From JALJPB01 sp034111045 (GTDB lineage Bacteria > Pseudomonadota > Gammaproteobacteria > Enterobacterales > Alteromonadaceae): DNA of 64,000 nucleotides. Numbering within the stretch: position 1 is the stretch's first letter; the number at the start of each line of letters is the position of its first letter. A program made the position numbers and the translations under genes. Below the pieces are notes generated by a model that ran no database searches, had not been told where the DNA came from, and saw nothing but the letters and a program-made list of their open reading frames with translations. The stretch lies in assembly GCA_034111045.1 (NCBI GenBank), contig JAWUYA010000050.1:50331-114330 (forward strand), in the 5' to 3' direction. Positions 36,296-46,299 of this stretch are shown here, piece after piece.

Positions 36296-38821
36296 ATGAC
36301 AGAGACTTCTCAATCTTCAAAACTAACAGGTGTACAACGGCTTCTAGAGGCAGGATTACTGTTCTCTTGTGTATTTGCTATGTTTGTTATGTTGGCATTA
36401 TTTAGCTTTGATCCCGCAGATCCTGGTTGGTCACAAACTGGCTATCAAACCCCCGTGAGAAATTTGGGAGGGGCAGTTGGTGCTTATTTTTCAGATTTAT
36501 TATTAAATTTATTTGGCTTTGTCGCTTATAGTCTTCCGTTTGTAGCAGCTATTAGTGGTTGGTTATTATTTCAAAAATATCACCAACTAATGCAACTTGA
36601 TTACTTAACTTTAGGCCTTAAATTTATTGGTTTTATCATGCTTTATATTGGTATTACTTCACTCGCCAGTATGAATTTTGATGATGTTTATTATTTCTCT
36701 GCTGGTGGTATTTTAGGTGATGTATTAAGTCATAGCTTTATGCCTTACTTTTCATTTGTGGGCAGTACTTTATTATTTTTAATGCTGGCATGTGCTGGTT
36801 TTGTGTTAGTTACGGGTTTTTCTTGGCTTAAATTTATCGATATTGTTGGTCAATCTACGATTACCGGTATGCAATACTTGATAACATTACCATGGATTAT
36901 TAAAGATAAATTTTTTCCTGAACACGATAAAATTCCCGCAGGCGACATAAAAAACGATCAAATAACAGCTCAGGAAAGTCAACCATTAGCGATAGAAGAT
37001 CATCCAACGGCTGCATCTTTAATCGCCAATGAGCTAAATAATTTGAAAGATCATCAAGTCCCCAATTGTTCAATGGAAGAAGCACTTAAAGACGAGTTTT
37101 TTATTGATGACTCAAATCCATTAGATATACAAGTTAATGATAATATTGAACCCTTTGTCGCTATAGATGAGCTTATGAGCGGTCCTTTAACGTTTAATGT
37201 ACAAGAAAATGTTAATCAAGAAGAAATTACTGCAGCATTTGAACAAGTAGAAAAAATAGAAGTGGCCGATGCAGAGCCCATTGCAATGGCTAATGCAATA
37301 ACATTATCTCAAGTCGACAAATACCAAGGATTGCCAGCACTAGATTTATTAGATCGCCCAGATAAAGCTGAAAATCCAATAGAACAAGCCGTATTAGATC
37401 GAGTGAGTCGCCTTGTTGAGGCAAAACTAAAAGAGTTTGGTGTTGAAGTCAATGTAGTTGCCGTTTATCCTGGCCCTGTTATTACTCGTTTTGAATTAGA
37501 CTTAGCACCGGGTGTAAAAGTAAGTAAAATAACTAACTTATCCAAAGATATCGCTCGTTCATTATCAGCCAAAAGTGTGCGTGTTGTTGAGGTTATTCCT
37601 GGTAAATCAGTTATTGGTATTGAAATTCCCAATAAACATCGTGAAATAGTCAATTTAATTGAAATTATCGAATGTGATGACTTTAAAAACTCACCGTCAC
37701 CACTCGCTATGGCTATTGGTAAAGACATTGCAGGCGAACCTGTTGTCGTTGACCTTGGTAAAATGCCTCATCTTCTTGTTGCTGGTACAACAGGTTCAGG
37801 TAAATCGGTAGCAATCAATACGATGATTTTAAGTCTGCTTTATAAATCATCGCCTGATGATGTTCGCTTAATCATGATAGATCCTAAAATGTTAGAGTTA
37901 TCTGTTTATGAAGGCATTCCTCATTTATTATCAGAGGTGGTTACTGACATGAAAGATGCTGCCAATGCTTTGCGCTGGTGCGTTGGCGAAATGGAACGTC
38001 GTTATAAATTAATGTCTGCGTTAGGTGTCAGAAACTTAAAAGGCTATAACATTAAAATAGCCAAAGCTATAGAAGCTGGAGAGCCATTAATTGACCCTAT
38101 TTGGCAACCTAGTGATGGTTTAGATCAAACGCCACCGATGTTAGAGAAGTTACCGAGTATTGTTGTCATCGTCGATGAATTTGCTGATATGATCATGATT
38201 GTTGGAAAAAAGGTCGAAGAGTTGATTGCTCGCATCGCGCAAAAGGCACGTGCTGCAGGTATTCATTTAATACTCGCAACCCAACGACCATCTGTTGATG
38301 TCATTACTGGTCTAATTAAAGCGAATATTCCTACACGTATGGCGTTACAAGTTTCCTCTCGTATTGATTCAAGAACCATTTTAGATCAACAGGGGGCAGA
38401 GCAATTATTAGGTTGGGGAGATATGTTCTATTTACCTCCTGGAACGGGTGTACCCACTCGGGTTCACGGTGCATTTGTTGACGACCATGAGGTTCATGCC
38501 GTTGTTAAAGATTGGAAGTCACGGGGTAAACCTCAGTATGTTGAAGAAATTGTTGCCGGCACCTCTGATCAAGAAATATTATTACCGGGAGAGCAAGCTG
38601 AAGGTGATCAAGCAGAAGAGATTGATACCCTATATGATGAAGCCATCGCTTTTGTTACTGAAAACCGCCGAGTTTCTATTTCAAGTGTCCAACGTAAATT
38701 CCGTATCGGTTATAACCGTGCGGCCCGTATAGTTGAACAAATGGAAGTACATGGAGTAGTCTCAACTCCAGGTCATAATGGTGCTAGAGAAGTTTTAGCC
38801 CCACCACCAATTAAGGACTAG
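36296..38821 (+). CDS. ftsK: DNA translocase FtsK
   Basis: Septum-located DNA pump that segregates chromosome dimers. 841 residues. An N-terminal membrane domain of about four helices (25-190), a short acidic linker (about 215-350, much shorter than the E. coli proline/glutamine-rich linker), then the motor. Walker A GTTGSGKS is at about 497-504 and Walker B IVVIVDEFADMIM follows. The C-terminal winged-helix gamma domain (SISSVQRKFRIGYNRAARIVEQME), which reads KOPS sites and activates XerD, is intact. lolA follows after 1 bp. Confidence 0.96.
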   Translation: MTETSQSSKLTGVQRLLEAGLLFSCVFAMFVMLALFSFDPADPGWSQTGYQTPVRNLGGAVGAYFSDLLLNLFGFVAYSLPFVAAISGWLLFQKYHQLMQLDYLTLGLKFIGFIMLYIGITSLASMNFDDVYYFSAGGILGDVLSHSFMPYFSFVGSTLLFLMLACAGFVLVTGFSWLKFIDIVGQSTITGMQYLITLPWIIKDKFFPEHDKIPAGDIKNDQITAQESQPLAIEDHPTAASLIANELNNLKDHQVPNCSMEEALKDEFFIDDSNPLDIQVNDNIEPFVAIDELMSGPLTFNVQENVNQEEITAAFEQVEKIEVADAEPIAMANAITLSQVDKYQGLPALDLLDRPDKAENPIEQAVLDRVSRLVEAKLKEFGVEVNVVAVYPGPVITRFELDLAPGVKVSKITNLSKDIARSLSAKSVRVVEVIPGKSVIGIEIPNKHREIVNLIEIIECDDFKNSPSPLAMAIGKDIAGEPVVVDLGKMPHLLVAGTTGSGKSVAINTMILSLLYKSSPDDVRLIMIDPKMLELSVYEGIPHLLSEVVTDMKDAANALRWCVGEMERRYKLMSALGVRNLKGYNIKIAKAIEAGEPLIDPIWQPSDGLDQTPPMLEKLPSIVVIVDEFADMIMIVGKKVEELIARIAQKARAAGIHLILATQRPSVDVITGLIKANIPTRMALQVSSRIDSRTILDQQGAEQLLGWGDMFYLPPGTGVPTRVHGAFVDDHEVHAVVKDWKSRGKPQYVEEIVAGTSDQEILLPGEQAEGDQAEEIDTLYDEAIAFVTENRRVSISSVQRKFRIGYNRAARIVEQMEVHGVVSTPGHNGAREVLAPPPIKD

Positions 38822-38822
38822 A

Positions 38823-39560
38823 ATGAAAAACAGCACTATATTGTTTTCTCCAAGCAAACTATTATTCCCTACTATTGCCTTAACACTTACCATTTACTCA
38901 GCCCCCTCCTTTGAGGTGCATAGTAAGGAAGAGGGCAATACAGAAGTAAAAAGTAAGCAAGTAGTTAATGACAAAGTATTAACCTTAACTGAGCCAGAAA
39001 TAACGATTAATAATGCCAAACAAAACTTAATGACAAAGCTCAGTAAAATTCAATATATTAATGCCAAGTTTGAGCAGACGGTTACTAACGAAGAAGGTGA
39101 AGTATTACAAGAAGGTCAGGGCACTTTTGCTATTAGCAAACCAAATCTGGTCAATTGGCATACCACAGAGCCTGATGAAACCTTAATTGTCTCTAATGGT
39201 AAAAACCTTTGGTTTTATGATCCCTTTATTGACCAAGTCAGCCTTTATTCCTTTAACAAGTCTATTGCTAATACGCCAATATTGTTACTAACGAGTGAAG
39301 ACCCATTGTTGTGGGAGAGCTATCAAGTCATCCAACATAAAAGTGACCGTTATTTAATTCACTCATTGGATGTTAATAGCCAAGTTAAATCGTTAGAATT
39401 AACCTTTAATGGCGAACAATTAACTAAGTTATCAATACTAGATAGTACCGGTCAGGTAAGCCATATTACTTTGATAGAGGTTGATTTTATTACTCAACCT
39501 AAAGCCTCATTATTTGAGTTTATTGCTGCAGAAGGTATTACAGTTGATGACCAACGTTAA
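38823..39560 (+). CDS. lolA: Outer-membrane lipoprotein carrier protein
   Basis: Periplasmic chaperone that carries lipoproteins from LolCDE to LolB. 245 residues, including an N-terminal signal segment (about 1-30, hydrophobic FPTIALTLTIYSA) and a lysine/glutamate-rich linker before the LolA fold. Family blocks visible are NAKFEQTV, GTFAISKPNLVNWHTTEPDETLIVSNGKNLWFYDPFIDQVSLY. It is longer than E. coli LolA because of the extra N-terminal linker (about 31-60). It overlaps the rarA start by 14 bp. Confidence 0.93.
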   Translation: MKNSTILFSPSKLLFPTIALTLTIYSAPSFEVHSKEEGNTEVKSKQVVNDKVLTLTEPEITINNAKQNLMTKLSKIQYINAKFEQTVTNEEGEVLQEGQGTFAISKPNLVNWHTTEPDETLIVSNGKNLWFYDPFIDQVSLYSFNKSIANTPILLLTSEDPLLWESYQVIQHKSDRYLIHSLDVNSQVKSLELTFNGEQLTKLSILDSTGQVSHITLIEVDFITQPKASLFEFIAAEGITVDDQR

Positions 39561-40935
39561 TGGCTCCTTAGATTTTGGTCAACAAAGTCAAGAAAAAAAG
39601 CCTGATACTACTATAAAAAGCAATGAAGATATGGCTTGTCCACTTGCCGCCCAAATGCGCCCAAAAAATCTTGATGATTATGTTGGTCAGCAACATCTTT
39701 TGGCAAAAGGTATGCCGCTAAGAGTATCTATTGAGCAAGGTCAGTGTCATTCTTTGATATTTTGGGGGCCGCCCGGGACAGGGAAAACCACTTTAGCTGA
39801 AATCATTGCCTCTAAAGCCGACGCTGAAATTGAGCGTGTATCGGCAGTTACTTCCGGTATTAAAGAAATTAGGCTAGCGATAGATAACGCCAAACAGCGT
39901 GCTATGCATCAACAAAAAAGAACCATACTTTTTGTTGATGAAGTACATCGATTTAATAAAAGTCAACAAGATGCCTTTTTACCCTATATTGAAGATGGCA
40001 CCATCATTTTTATTGGCGCGACCACTGAAAATCCCGCTTTTGAATTAAATAAAGCCTTGTTATCACGAGCTAGAGTGTACACCCTCAAAAAAATATCCAG
40101 CAAAGATTTACTCAATGTATTATCACGGGTAATCGCACAACAACAAAAAACCAAAAATATAACCATTATCATTGAGGACGACGCTAAAAAAAGTTTATTA
40201 AAAAGAGCGAACGGGGATGCTAGACGCTTACTTAACTTATTAGAAAACTGCCTTGATATTGTTGGTATTATTGATAATTGTAAAACATTAACAGTGGAAT
40301 TAGTGACTCAAGTGGCCGGTAGTAAAATTGCACTTTATGATAAAGGTGGCGATGCCTTTTATGACATGATCAGTGCTTTTCATAAATCTGTCCGCGGCTC
40401 TGACCCAGATGCCGCGCTATATTGGTATGCCAGAATTATTACCGCCGGTGGTGATGCCTTGTATGTTGCTCGACGTTTATTGGCTATTGCCAGTGAAGAC
40501 ATAGGTAATGCCGATCCTAGGGCAATGCAATTAGCTATAAATGCTTGGGATACTTTTCAGCGGGTAGGACCCAGTGAAGGGGAAAGGGCGATTGCCCAAG
40601 CGTGCGTCTATTTGGCCTTAGCGCCAAAGAGTAACGCTGTTTATAGTGCGTTTAATCAAGCCAAAGCACTTGCTCAACAAACTAGTGAGTTAGATGTACC
40701 TGATCATCTTAAAAATTCGACCAGTGATTATACTAAAGAATTAGGCCATGGCAGTAGTTATCGATATGCCCATGATGAAACCAATGCTTTTGCTGCAGGA
40801 GAAAACTACTTCCCAGAAGCCATTGCTCATACGCAATTATATCAACCCACTGATCGCGGCTTAGAAAAACAACTTCAAGATAAACTCAATTACTTAAATG
40901 AATTAAACAGGACAAGTAATGACAAACGGTATTAA
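39547..40935 (+). CDS. rarA: Replication-associated recombination ATPase RarA
   Basis: AAA+ ATPase (MgsA/RarA) related to clamp loaders, acting at stalled replication forks. Walker A GPPGTGKTT, Walker B ILFVDEVHRFNKSQQD, and the C-terminal tetramerisation region with GGDALYVARRLLAIASEDIGNADP. The chosen ATG at 39547 gives 462 residues and overlaps the lolA end; a frame open to 39481 adds residues that do not look like family sequence. The position lolA-rarA-crcB-serS is conserved in gammaproteobacteria. Confidence 0.94.
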   Translation: MTNVNGSLDFGQQSQEKKPDTTIKSNEDMACPLAAQMRPKNLDDYVGQQHLLAKGMPLRVSIEQGQCHSLIFWGPPGTGKTTLAEIIASKADAEIERVSAVTSGIKEIRLAIDNAKQRAMHQQKRTILFVDEVHRFNKSQQDAFLPYIEDGTIIFIGATTENPAFELNKALLSRARVYTLKKISSKDLLNVLSRVIAQQQKTKNITIIIEDDAKKSLLKRANGDARRLLNLLENCLDIVGIIDNCKTLTVELVTQVAGSKIALYDKGGDAFYDMISAFHKSVRGSDPDAALYWYARIITAGGDALYVARRLLAIASEDIGNADPRAMQLAINAWDTFQRVGPSEGERAIAQACVYLALAPKSNAVYSAFNQAKALAQQTSELDVPDHLKNSTSDYTKELGHGSSYRYAHDETNAFAAGENYFPEAIAHTQLYQPTDRGLEKQLQDKLNYLNELNRTSNDKRY

Positions 40936-41320
40936 TACCTTTACTTTATACGCCTTTGTAGCTATTGGTGGCGCCACTGGCGCAAGTTTACGATTTTTTG
41001 TGTCACAATTAATTCTAAATTGGCTCGGAAAAGGTTTCCCTTTTGCTACTTTGGTGGTTAATATTTCGGGCTCTTTGATAATGGGTTTTTTATACGGGTT
41101 GATTGAGCAAGGAAATTTGGAAGTTCACGTCTATAGAACATTGATAGGCATTGGCTTTTTAGGTGCATTTACCACTTTCTCAACTTTTTCCTTAGACACC
41201 TTGTTGTTATTTCAACAAGGTGAGATGATAAAAGCGATGCTTAATATTATTCTTAATGTCACGCTTTGTGTTTTAGCTGCGGCATTGGGAGTCTTTGTGG
41301 TGTCCCTTTTCAATAAATAA
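40919..41320 (+). CDS. crcB: Fluoride ion channel FluC/CrcB
   Basis: A 133-residue four-helix membrane protein forming dual-topology dimers that export fluoride. Typical blocks are GGATGASLRFF in helix 1, the Na+/F- pathway motif GFLGAFTTFSTFS in helix 3, and NISGSLIMG in helix 2. It overlaps the rarA end by 17 bp, so no fluoride riboswitch can sit directly upstream as an independent leader. AGGA lies before the ATG. Confidence 0.94.
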   Translation: MTNGINTFTLYAFVAIGGATGASLRFFVSQLILNWLGKGFPFATLVVNISGSLIMGFLYGLIEQGNLEVHVYRTLIGIGFLGAFTTFSTFSLDTLLLFQQGEMIKAMLNIILNVTLCVLAAALGVFVVSLFNK

Positions 41321-41408
41321 CTAATAAATAAACAACTCAATTCATAAAATAACGTGTGATAAACCTTAGATATTTATCACCATTAACTAACCTAGAACGT
41401 GACATATC

Positions 41409-42689
41409 ATGCTTGATCCAAAATTGCTTAGAACAGAATTAGAAAATATTGCCGTACAACTCGCTAGACGTGGTTTTACTTTAGATACCGAAACATTAGC
41501 AGGACTAGAAGAAAAACGTAAAGTTATTCAAGTTAATACCCAAGAATTACAAAGTCAGCGAAACACTCGTTCAAAGTCAATTGGTCAAGCAAAATCAAGA
41601 GGTGAAGACATTACCCCATTGTTAGCTGAAGTTAGTCAACTAGGGGATCAGTTAGAGGCCGCCAAAGTTGAGCAAAATAAAATATTAGAGGAAATTAATA
41701 ATATAGCTTCATCAATTCCTAATTTATTAGATGCTTCGGTACCCGAAGGAGCAAGTGAAGAGGATAATGTTGAAATAAAAACATGGGGAATACCCCGTCA
41801 GTTTGATTTTGACATTAAAGACCATGTTGATGTAGGCTCTGGTCTTGATAAAGGTTTAGATTTTGAAAGTGGTGCAAAATTAGCGGGAACACGTTTTGCT
41901 GTAATGCGTGGCCAAGTGGCTAGATTACATCGCGCCCTTGCTCAATTTATGCTTGATATTCATACAGAAGAACACGGTTATCAAGAAATGTATGTTCCCT
42001 ACCTTGTCAATCAAGAATCGTTGTACGGTACCGGCCAATTACCCAAATTTGGTGAGGATTTATTTCATACCGATCTTTCAGGAAAAAAATTCTCATTAAT
42101 TCCAACATCAGAAGTCCCTTTAACAAACCTTGTTCGTGATGAAATTGTTGATGAAGTTGACTTACCAATTAAAATGACTGCTCATACACCTTGCTTTAGA
42201 TCGGAAGCGGGCTCTGGTGGCCGTGATATTCGTGGTTTAATTCGTCAACATCAATTTGATAAAGTTGAAATGGTACAAATTGTTAAACCTGAAGATTCAA
42301 TGGCTGCATTAGATGAGTTAACAGGCCATGCAGAAAAAATATTAGAGAAACTTGGCCTGCCATACCGTACCGTTATTTTATGTACTGGTGATGTTGGCTT
42401 TAGTGCAGCTAAAACTTTTGATATAGAAGTATGGTTACCCGCTCAAAATACCTACCGTGAAATATCCTCGTGTTCATCTATGGGTGATTTTCAAGCAAGA
42501 AGAATGCAAGCACGTTTCCGTAATAGCGAAACGAATAAACCGGAATTATTACATACTTTAAATGGTTCTGGGTTAGCAGTAGGTCGTACTTTAGTTGCAA
42601 TACTTGAAAATTATCAACAAGCCGACGGCAGTGTTGAAATTCCAGCGGCATTACAACCCTACATGCATGGCGCTATTAAAATAGGTTAA
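41409..42689 (+). CDS. serS: Seryl-tRNA synthetase
   Basis: Class II aminoacyl-tRNA synthetase of 426 residues. The N-terminal coiled-coil arm (about 25-105) binds the long arm of tRNA-Ser. Motif 2 is CFRSEAGSGGRDIRGLIRQHQF and motif 3 is LNGSGLAVGRTLVAILENYQ. It is an end of the conserved lolA-rarA-crcB-serS block and is followed by a terminator. Confidence 0.97.
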   Translation: MLDPKLLRTELENIAVQLARRGFTLDTETLAGLEEKRKVIQVNTQELQSQRNTRSKSIGQAKSRGEDITPLLAEVSQLGDQLEAAKVEQNKILEEINNIASSIPNLLDASVPEGASEEDNVEIKTWGIPRQFDFDIKDHVDVGSGLDKGLDFESGAKLAGTRFAVMRGQVARLHRALAQFMLDIHTEEHGYQEMYVPYLVNQESLYGTGQLPKFGEDLFHTDLSGKKFSLIPTSEVPLTNLVRDEIVDEVDLPIKMTAHTPCFRSEAGSGGRDIRGLIRQHQFDKVEMVQIVKPEDSMAALDELTGHAEKILEKLGLPYRTVILCTGDVGFSAAKTFDIEVWLPAQNTYREISSCSSMGDFQARRMQARFRNSETNKPELLHTLNGSGLAVGRTLVAILENYQQADGSVEIPAALQPYMHGAIKIG

Positions 42690-42715
42690 TTAGCCGTAGT
42701 CAGATTTTTTGCTTT

Positions 42716-42752
42716 AAATCCGTCGCTATTGAAGAAATAACGACGGATTTTT
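42716..42752 (+). terminator. Terminator of serS
   Basis: AAATCCGTCG / CGACGGATTT stem followed by TTTC, starting 26 bp after the serS stop. Confidence 0.85.
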
Positions 42753-42845
42753 CATATTAAGGCAATTAATGTGTGATCAATTGAAATAATTTAACACTTC
42801 ATAGGTCTACTTTATTGCATTGTCATCAATTGTAGAGGTGTAGTT

Positions 42846-43331
42846 TTGCTCCGTAATATTCTGATTCAAATTTGTGTTTTTTTCGTCATTTTTCAAACGA
42901 TGTCATTTTTACGTGAAACCAGCATGTTGTCGACTTCAACCTCTATTAGTGACACTGTGATGCAATTACCAACCTTAACAGGGGAAGATGTTAAGGTTCA
43001 ATCGGCGGGCAAAAAAACCATTGTCTATTTTTTTGCTCCTTGGTGCCAAGTTTGTCATCTCAGTATTGGCAATTTACAAGCCTTGTATGAAAAAAATGAA
43101 CACCTTGATGTTATTGCGGTCGCAATGGATTACCCATTAATTACTGACGTTAGAAACTTTACTCAACAACATCAGCTGACCTTTCCAATTGCTTTAGGTA
43201 ATGAAGAAGTTAAAAAACACTTTAAAATCACCGGTTATCCAAGTTATTACATTTTAGATGAACAAAATACTATAACTGGCCGTTCACTTGGATATTCGTC
43301 GGAACTTGGCTTGTATTTACGTTCTCTTTAA
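42846..43331 (+). CDS. Thioredoxin-like TlpA/ResA family protein
   Basis: 161 residues with an N-terminal hydrophobic anchor (about 4-20) and a thioredoxin fold carrying the active-site motif FFAPWCQVCHLS (WCxxC) and a cis-Pro region ITGYPSYYILDE. It should act in the periplasm, anchored to the inner membrane, as a thiol-disulfide reductase of the TlpA/ScsD type. The start is TTG at 42846, with AGAGGTG about 6 nt before. No cytochrome c or scs partner is adjacent, so the client is unknown. Confidence 0.82.
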   Translation: MLRNILIQICVFFVIFQTMSFLRETSMLSTSTSISDTVMQLPTLTGEDVKVQSAGKKTIVYFFAPWCQVCHLSIGNLQALYEKNEHLDVIAVAMDYPLITDVRNFTQQHQLTFPIALGNEEVKKHFKITGYPSYYILDEQNTITGRSLGYSSELGLYLRSL

Positions 43332-43407
43332 AGCTTTTTATCTACGTCTCATTTGTGTACACTATCCATTCTGAAGGGCTAACGTCTCGAAAAGGTAGGA
43401 AGTTTGT

Positions 43408-44547
43408 ATGCAAATCTCATCGAATTTTGACAGTGGTAACATTCGTGTAATCGATGCCAGTCAAGCAAATAATATCCAGTTAGAAATTGTCAAAGATAAC
43501 GCGTCTGATTTTTATCAATGGTTTCATTTTAAATTACAACAAAACACTGATGATAATGAGAACACTGAACATGTGATCCATTTGACCAATGCTGGAAATT
43601 CAGCCTATGTTGAAGGCTGGGAAAATTACCAAGCTGTTGCCTCTTATGATCGAGAGCACTGGTTCCGTGTGCCAACTGAGTTTGATGGTGATAAACTCAC
43701 CATCACTCTAACACCTGAATATAACTCAGTGTATTTTGCTTATTTTGCTCCCTATAGTTACGAACGTCATCAAGACTTAATTCACAGTGCTCAAATGCAT
43801 TTAGATTGTCAGTTACAGGTCTTAGGCCAAACGCTTGATGGTCGCGATATGAGTTTGTTAAAAATTGGTGAGGAAGGACAAGGTAAAAAAGTTATTTGGT
43901 TAACCGCCCGTCAACATCCAGGTGAAACCATGGCCGAATGGTTTATAGAAGGTTTTATTGACCGTCTACTTGACGAAGACGACGGTGCAGCTCGCGCTTT
44001 ATTAAATAAAGCGGTCTTTTATATTATGCCTAATATGAATCCAGATGGAAGTGTTCGAGGACACCTTAGAACAAATGCTTGTGGTGCCAACTTAAATCGT
44101 GAATGGCAAACCCCGACTATGGATCGTAGTCCAGAAGTTTATTTAGTGCGCGAAATGATGAAAACAACAGGTGTCGACTTGTTCTTAGATATTCATGGTG
44201 ACGAAGCACTTCCCTATAACTTTGTTGCCGGCTGTGAGGGCAATCCTTCCTATACGGATAGAAACAAAGCGTTAGAAAACAAGTTTAAACAATTCTTAAT
44301 TGCCATTACACCAGAGTTTCAAGATGATAAAGGCTATCAAAATGATGAACCTGGCCAAGCCAACATGACCGTAGCAACCAATTGGGTTGGCGAGCAATTT
44401 AATTGTTTAGCCTTTACTATTGAGATGCCATTTAAAGATAACGCGTTACTTCCTGATTACAGTGTAGGTTGGTCAGATGCGCGTAGTAGTTTATTAGGAC
44501 GTGATGTACTCACGACTGTTTACCATATGGTAGACCATTTAAGATAG
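43408..44547 (+). CDS. M14-type carboxypeptidase, cytosolic CCP-like
   Basis: Zinc carboxypeptidase of 379 residues. An N-terminal beta-sandwich (about 1-125) precedes the catalytic domain, as in the cytosolic carboxypeptidase (CCP/Nna1) subfamily. Zinc ligands H170 and E173 lie in RQHPGETMAEW, H263 in LDIHGDE, and the catalytic E339 in FTIEMPF. Eukaryotic CCPs remove glutamates from protein tails; the bacterial substrate is unknown. There is no signal peptide, so it acts in the cytoplasm. It appears monocistronic. Confidence 0.88.
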   Translation: MQISSNFDSGNIRVIDASQANNIQLEIVKDNASDFYQWFHFKLQQNTDDNENTEHVIHLTNAGNSAYVEGWENYQAVASYDREHWFRVPTEFDGDKLTITLTPEYNSVYFAYFAPYSYERHQDLIHSAQMHLDCQLQVLGQTLDGRDMSLLKIGEEGQGKKVIWLTARQHPGETMAEWFIEGFIDRLLDEDDGAARALLNKAVFYIMPNMNPDGSVRGHLRTNACGANLNREWQTPTMDRSPEVYLVREMMKTTGVDLFLDIHGDEALPYNFVAGCEGNPSYTDRNKALENKFKQFLIAITPEFQDDKGYQNDEPGQANMTVATNWVGEQFNCLAFTIEMPFKDNALLPDYSVGWSDARSSLLGRDVLTTVYHMVDHLR

Positions 44548-44673
44548 TCACCATTTAACAGAGCCAGTAATAGCTCTTTTTCTCTTTAGATAGACCCATA
44601 TGTCGCGCTGACAACGAGCGATAATGATCAAATTTAATAATGATAATAATGATAATAATTTTAGGAGAGTTAC

Positions 44674-46197
44674 GTGCAAGAAATCGTTGATATGCTTAAT
44701 GGCTTTATTTGGAGCCCCGCATTAATTTATTTATGTTTAGGAACAGGATTATTTTTTACTGTCTTAACAAGATTTGTCCAAATACGTCAATTTAAAGAAA
44801 TGTTTCGCTTATTGATTTCAGGTAAAAGTTCAGATAAGGGTATTTCTTCATTTCAGGCTTTAGCCGTTTCCTTATCAGGCCGTGTGGGTACGGGGAATAT
44901 TGCTGGTGTTGCCGCTGCTATAGGTTTTGGTGGCCCCGGTGCTGTCTTTTGGATGTGGGTAGTTGCTTTTTTTGGTGCTGCGACAGCTTATATAGAGTCA
45001 ACCAACGCACAGATATATAAAGAAGAAGAAGATGGTATTTATCGCGGTGGCCCAGCTTATTATATTGAAAAAGCAATGGGACAAAAATGGTATGCTTGGA
45101 TATTTGCTATTGCCACTATAATTGCCTGTGGTGTTTTATTACCCGTTGTTCAATCAAACGGCATCGGTGCATCACTTGTTAATGTTTTTGGTACAGGCGG
45201 AACAGTTACTTCATTTATAGGAGAACTTCCATTAACTAAAGTCTATGCTGCAACCTTTGTTGTGATAATTTTAGGTTTTATCATTTTTGGTGGTGTTAAA
45301 CGTATCGCCAACTTCACCCAAATTGTTGTGCCATTTATGGCATTAGCTTACATTATTATTGCTTGCGTTATTATAGCGATACACATTGAACTTTTACCTG
45401 GTATTTTCATGTCGATAATCTATGACGCCTTCACTCCCATGGCTGGTTTTGGTGCGGCTATAGGTTGGGGCGTTAAACGTGGTGTTTATTCAAATGAAGC
45501 GGGTCAAGGTACTGGGCCTCATGCCGCCGCCGCAGCAGAAGTTGATCATCCGGCACAACAAGGCCTAGTTCAAGCCTTTTCTGTTTATATTGATACGTTA
45601 TTTGTTTGTTCTGCAACCGCCTTTATGATTTTAATTACTCAGGCTTACAACGTTATGCCAGAGGGGAGTAGTGTATTTATTATTCAAAATCTTGCTTCAG
45701 ATATTGTTATTAACGGCCCCGCATTTACACAAATTGCAGTGGATAGTGTCTTGACCGGTTTTGGTAAGCCCTTTATTGCTGTTGCTTTATTTTTCTTCGC
45801 CTTTACTACAGTACTTGCCTATTATTTTATTGCCGAAAATAATGTTTCTTACATAAACCGAACCATTAAAATTCCGGCCTTAAGATTTTTATTAAAAGTT
45901 GTGATAATGTCAGCCGTTTTTTATGGAACTGTAGCGCAACCAAGTGCAGCTTGGGGAATGGGTGATGTGGGTGTAGGCATCATGGCTTGGTTAAATATCA
46001 TAGGGATATTAATCATCTTCTTTATGTCTAAACCGGCAATTAAGGCACTGAATGATTATGAACGTCAACAAAAAGAAGGGGTTAAACAATATACCTTTGA
46101 TCCGATAAAATTAGGCATTAAAAATGCGGATTTTTGGGAACAGCGTATTAAACAACAGCGATTAGAAAGTAAAGACGTTAATTTTGGTACAAAATAA
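44674..46197 (+). CDS. Alanine/glycine:cation symporter (AGCS family)
   Basis: Sodium- or proton-coupled alanine or glycine uptake permease of 507 residues with about ten membrane helices. The family signature SLSGRVGTGNIAGVAAAIGFGGPGA is present at about 67-91, and GVKRGVYSNEAGQGTGPHAAAAA lies further on. The start is GTG at 44674 with AGGAG 7 nt upstream. A strong terminator follows. With ald and lrp in the same region, alanine handling is a recurring theme, though they are not co-transcribed. Confidence 0.94.
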   Translation: MQEIVDMLNGFIWSPALIYLCLGTGLFFTVLTRFVQIRQFKEMFRLLISGKSSDKGISSFQALAVSLSGRVGTGNIAGVAAAIGFGGPGAVFWMWVVAFFGAATAYIESTNAQIYKEEEDGIYRGGPAYYIEKAMGQKWYAWIFAIATIIACGVLLPVVQSNGIGASLVNVFGTGGTVTSFIGELPLTKVYAATFVVIILGFIIFGGVKRIANFTQIVVPFMALAYIIIACVIIAIHIELLPGIFMSIIYDAFTPMAGFGAAIGWGVKRGVYSNEAGQGTGPHAAAAAEVDHPAQQGLVQAFSVYIDTLFVCSATAFMILITQAYNVMPEGSSVFIIQNLASDIVINGPAFTQIAVDSVLTGFGKPFIAVALFFFAFTTVLAYYFIAENNVSYINRTIKIPALRFLLKVVIMSAVFYGTVAQPSAAWGMGDVGVGIMAWLNIIGILIIFFMSKPAIKALNDYERQQKEGVKQYTFDPIKLGIKNADFWEQRIKQQRLESKDVNFGTK

Positions 46198-46232
46198 GTC
46201 ATATAAAATTTAATTGTTAATCTTTTATAAAT

Positions 46233-46259
46233 AAACGCCCACAAGGGCGTTTTTTTTTG
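46233..46259 (+). terminator. Terminator of the AGCS symporter gene
   Basis: AAACGCCC / GGGCGTTT with loop ACAA and a run of nine T. Confidence 0.92.
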
Positions 46260-46299
46260 TAAAATACCTTTCATCTTAAAATGAGTAAAGAGTACATTA

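Noticed and set aside
40890..40925. Fluoride riboswitch upstream of crcB
   Set aside because: The start of crcB lies inside rarA coding sequence; no room for the riboswitch and no matching structure seen.
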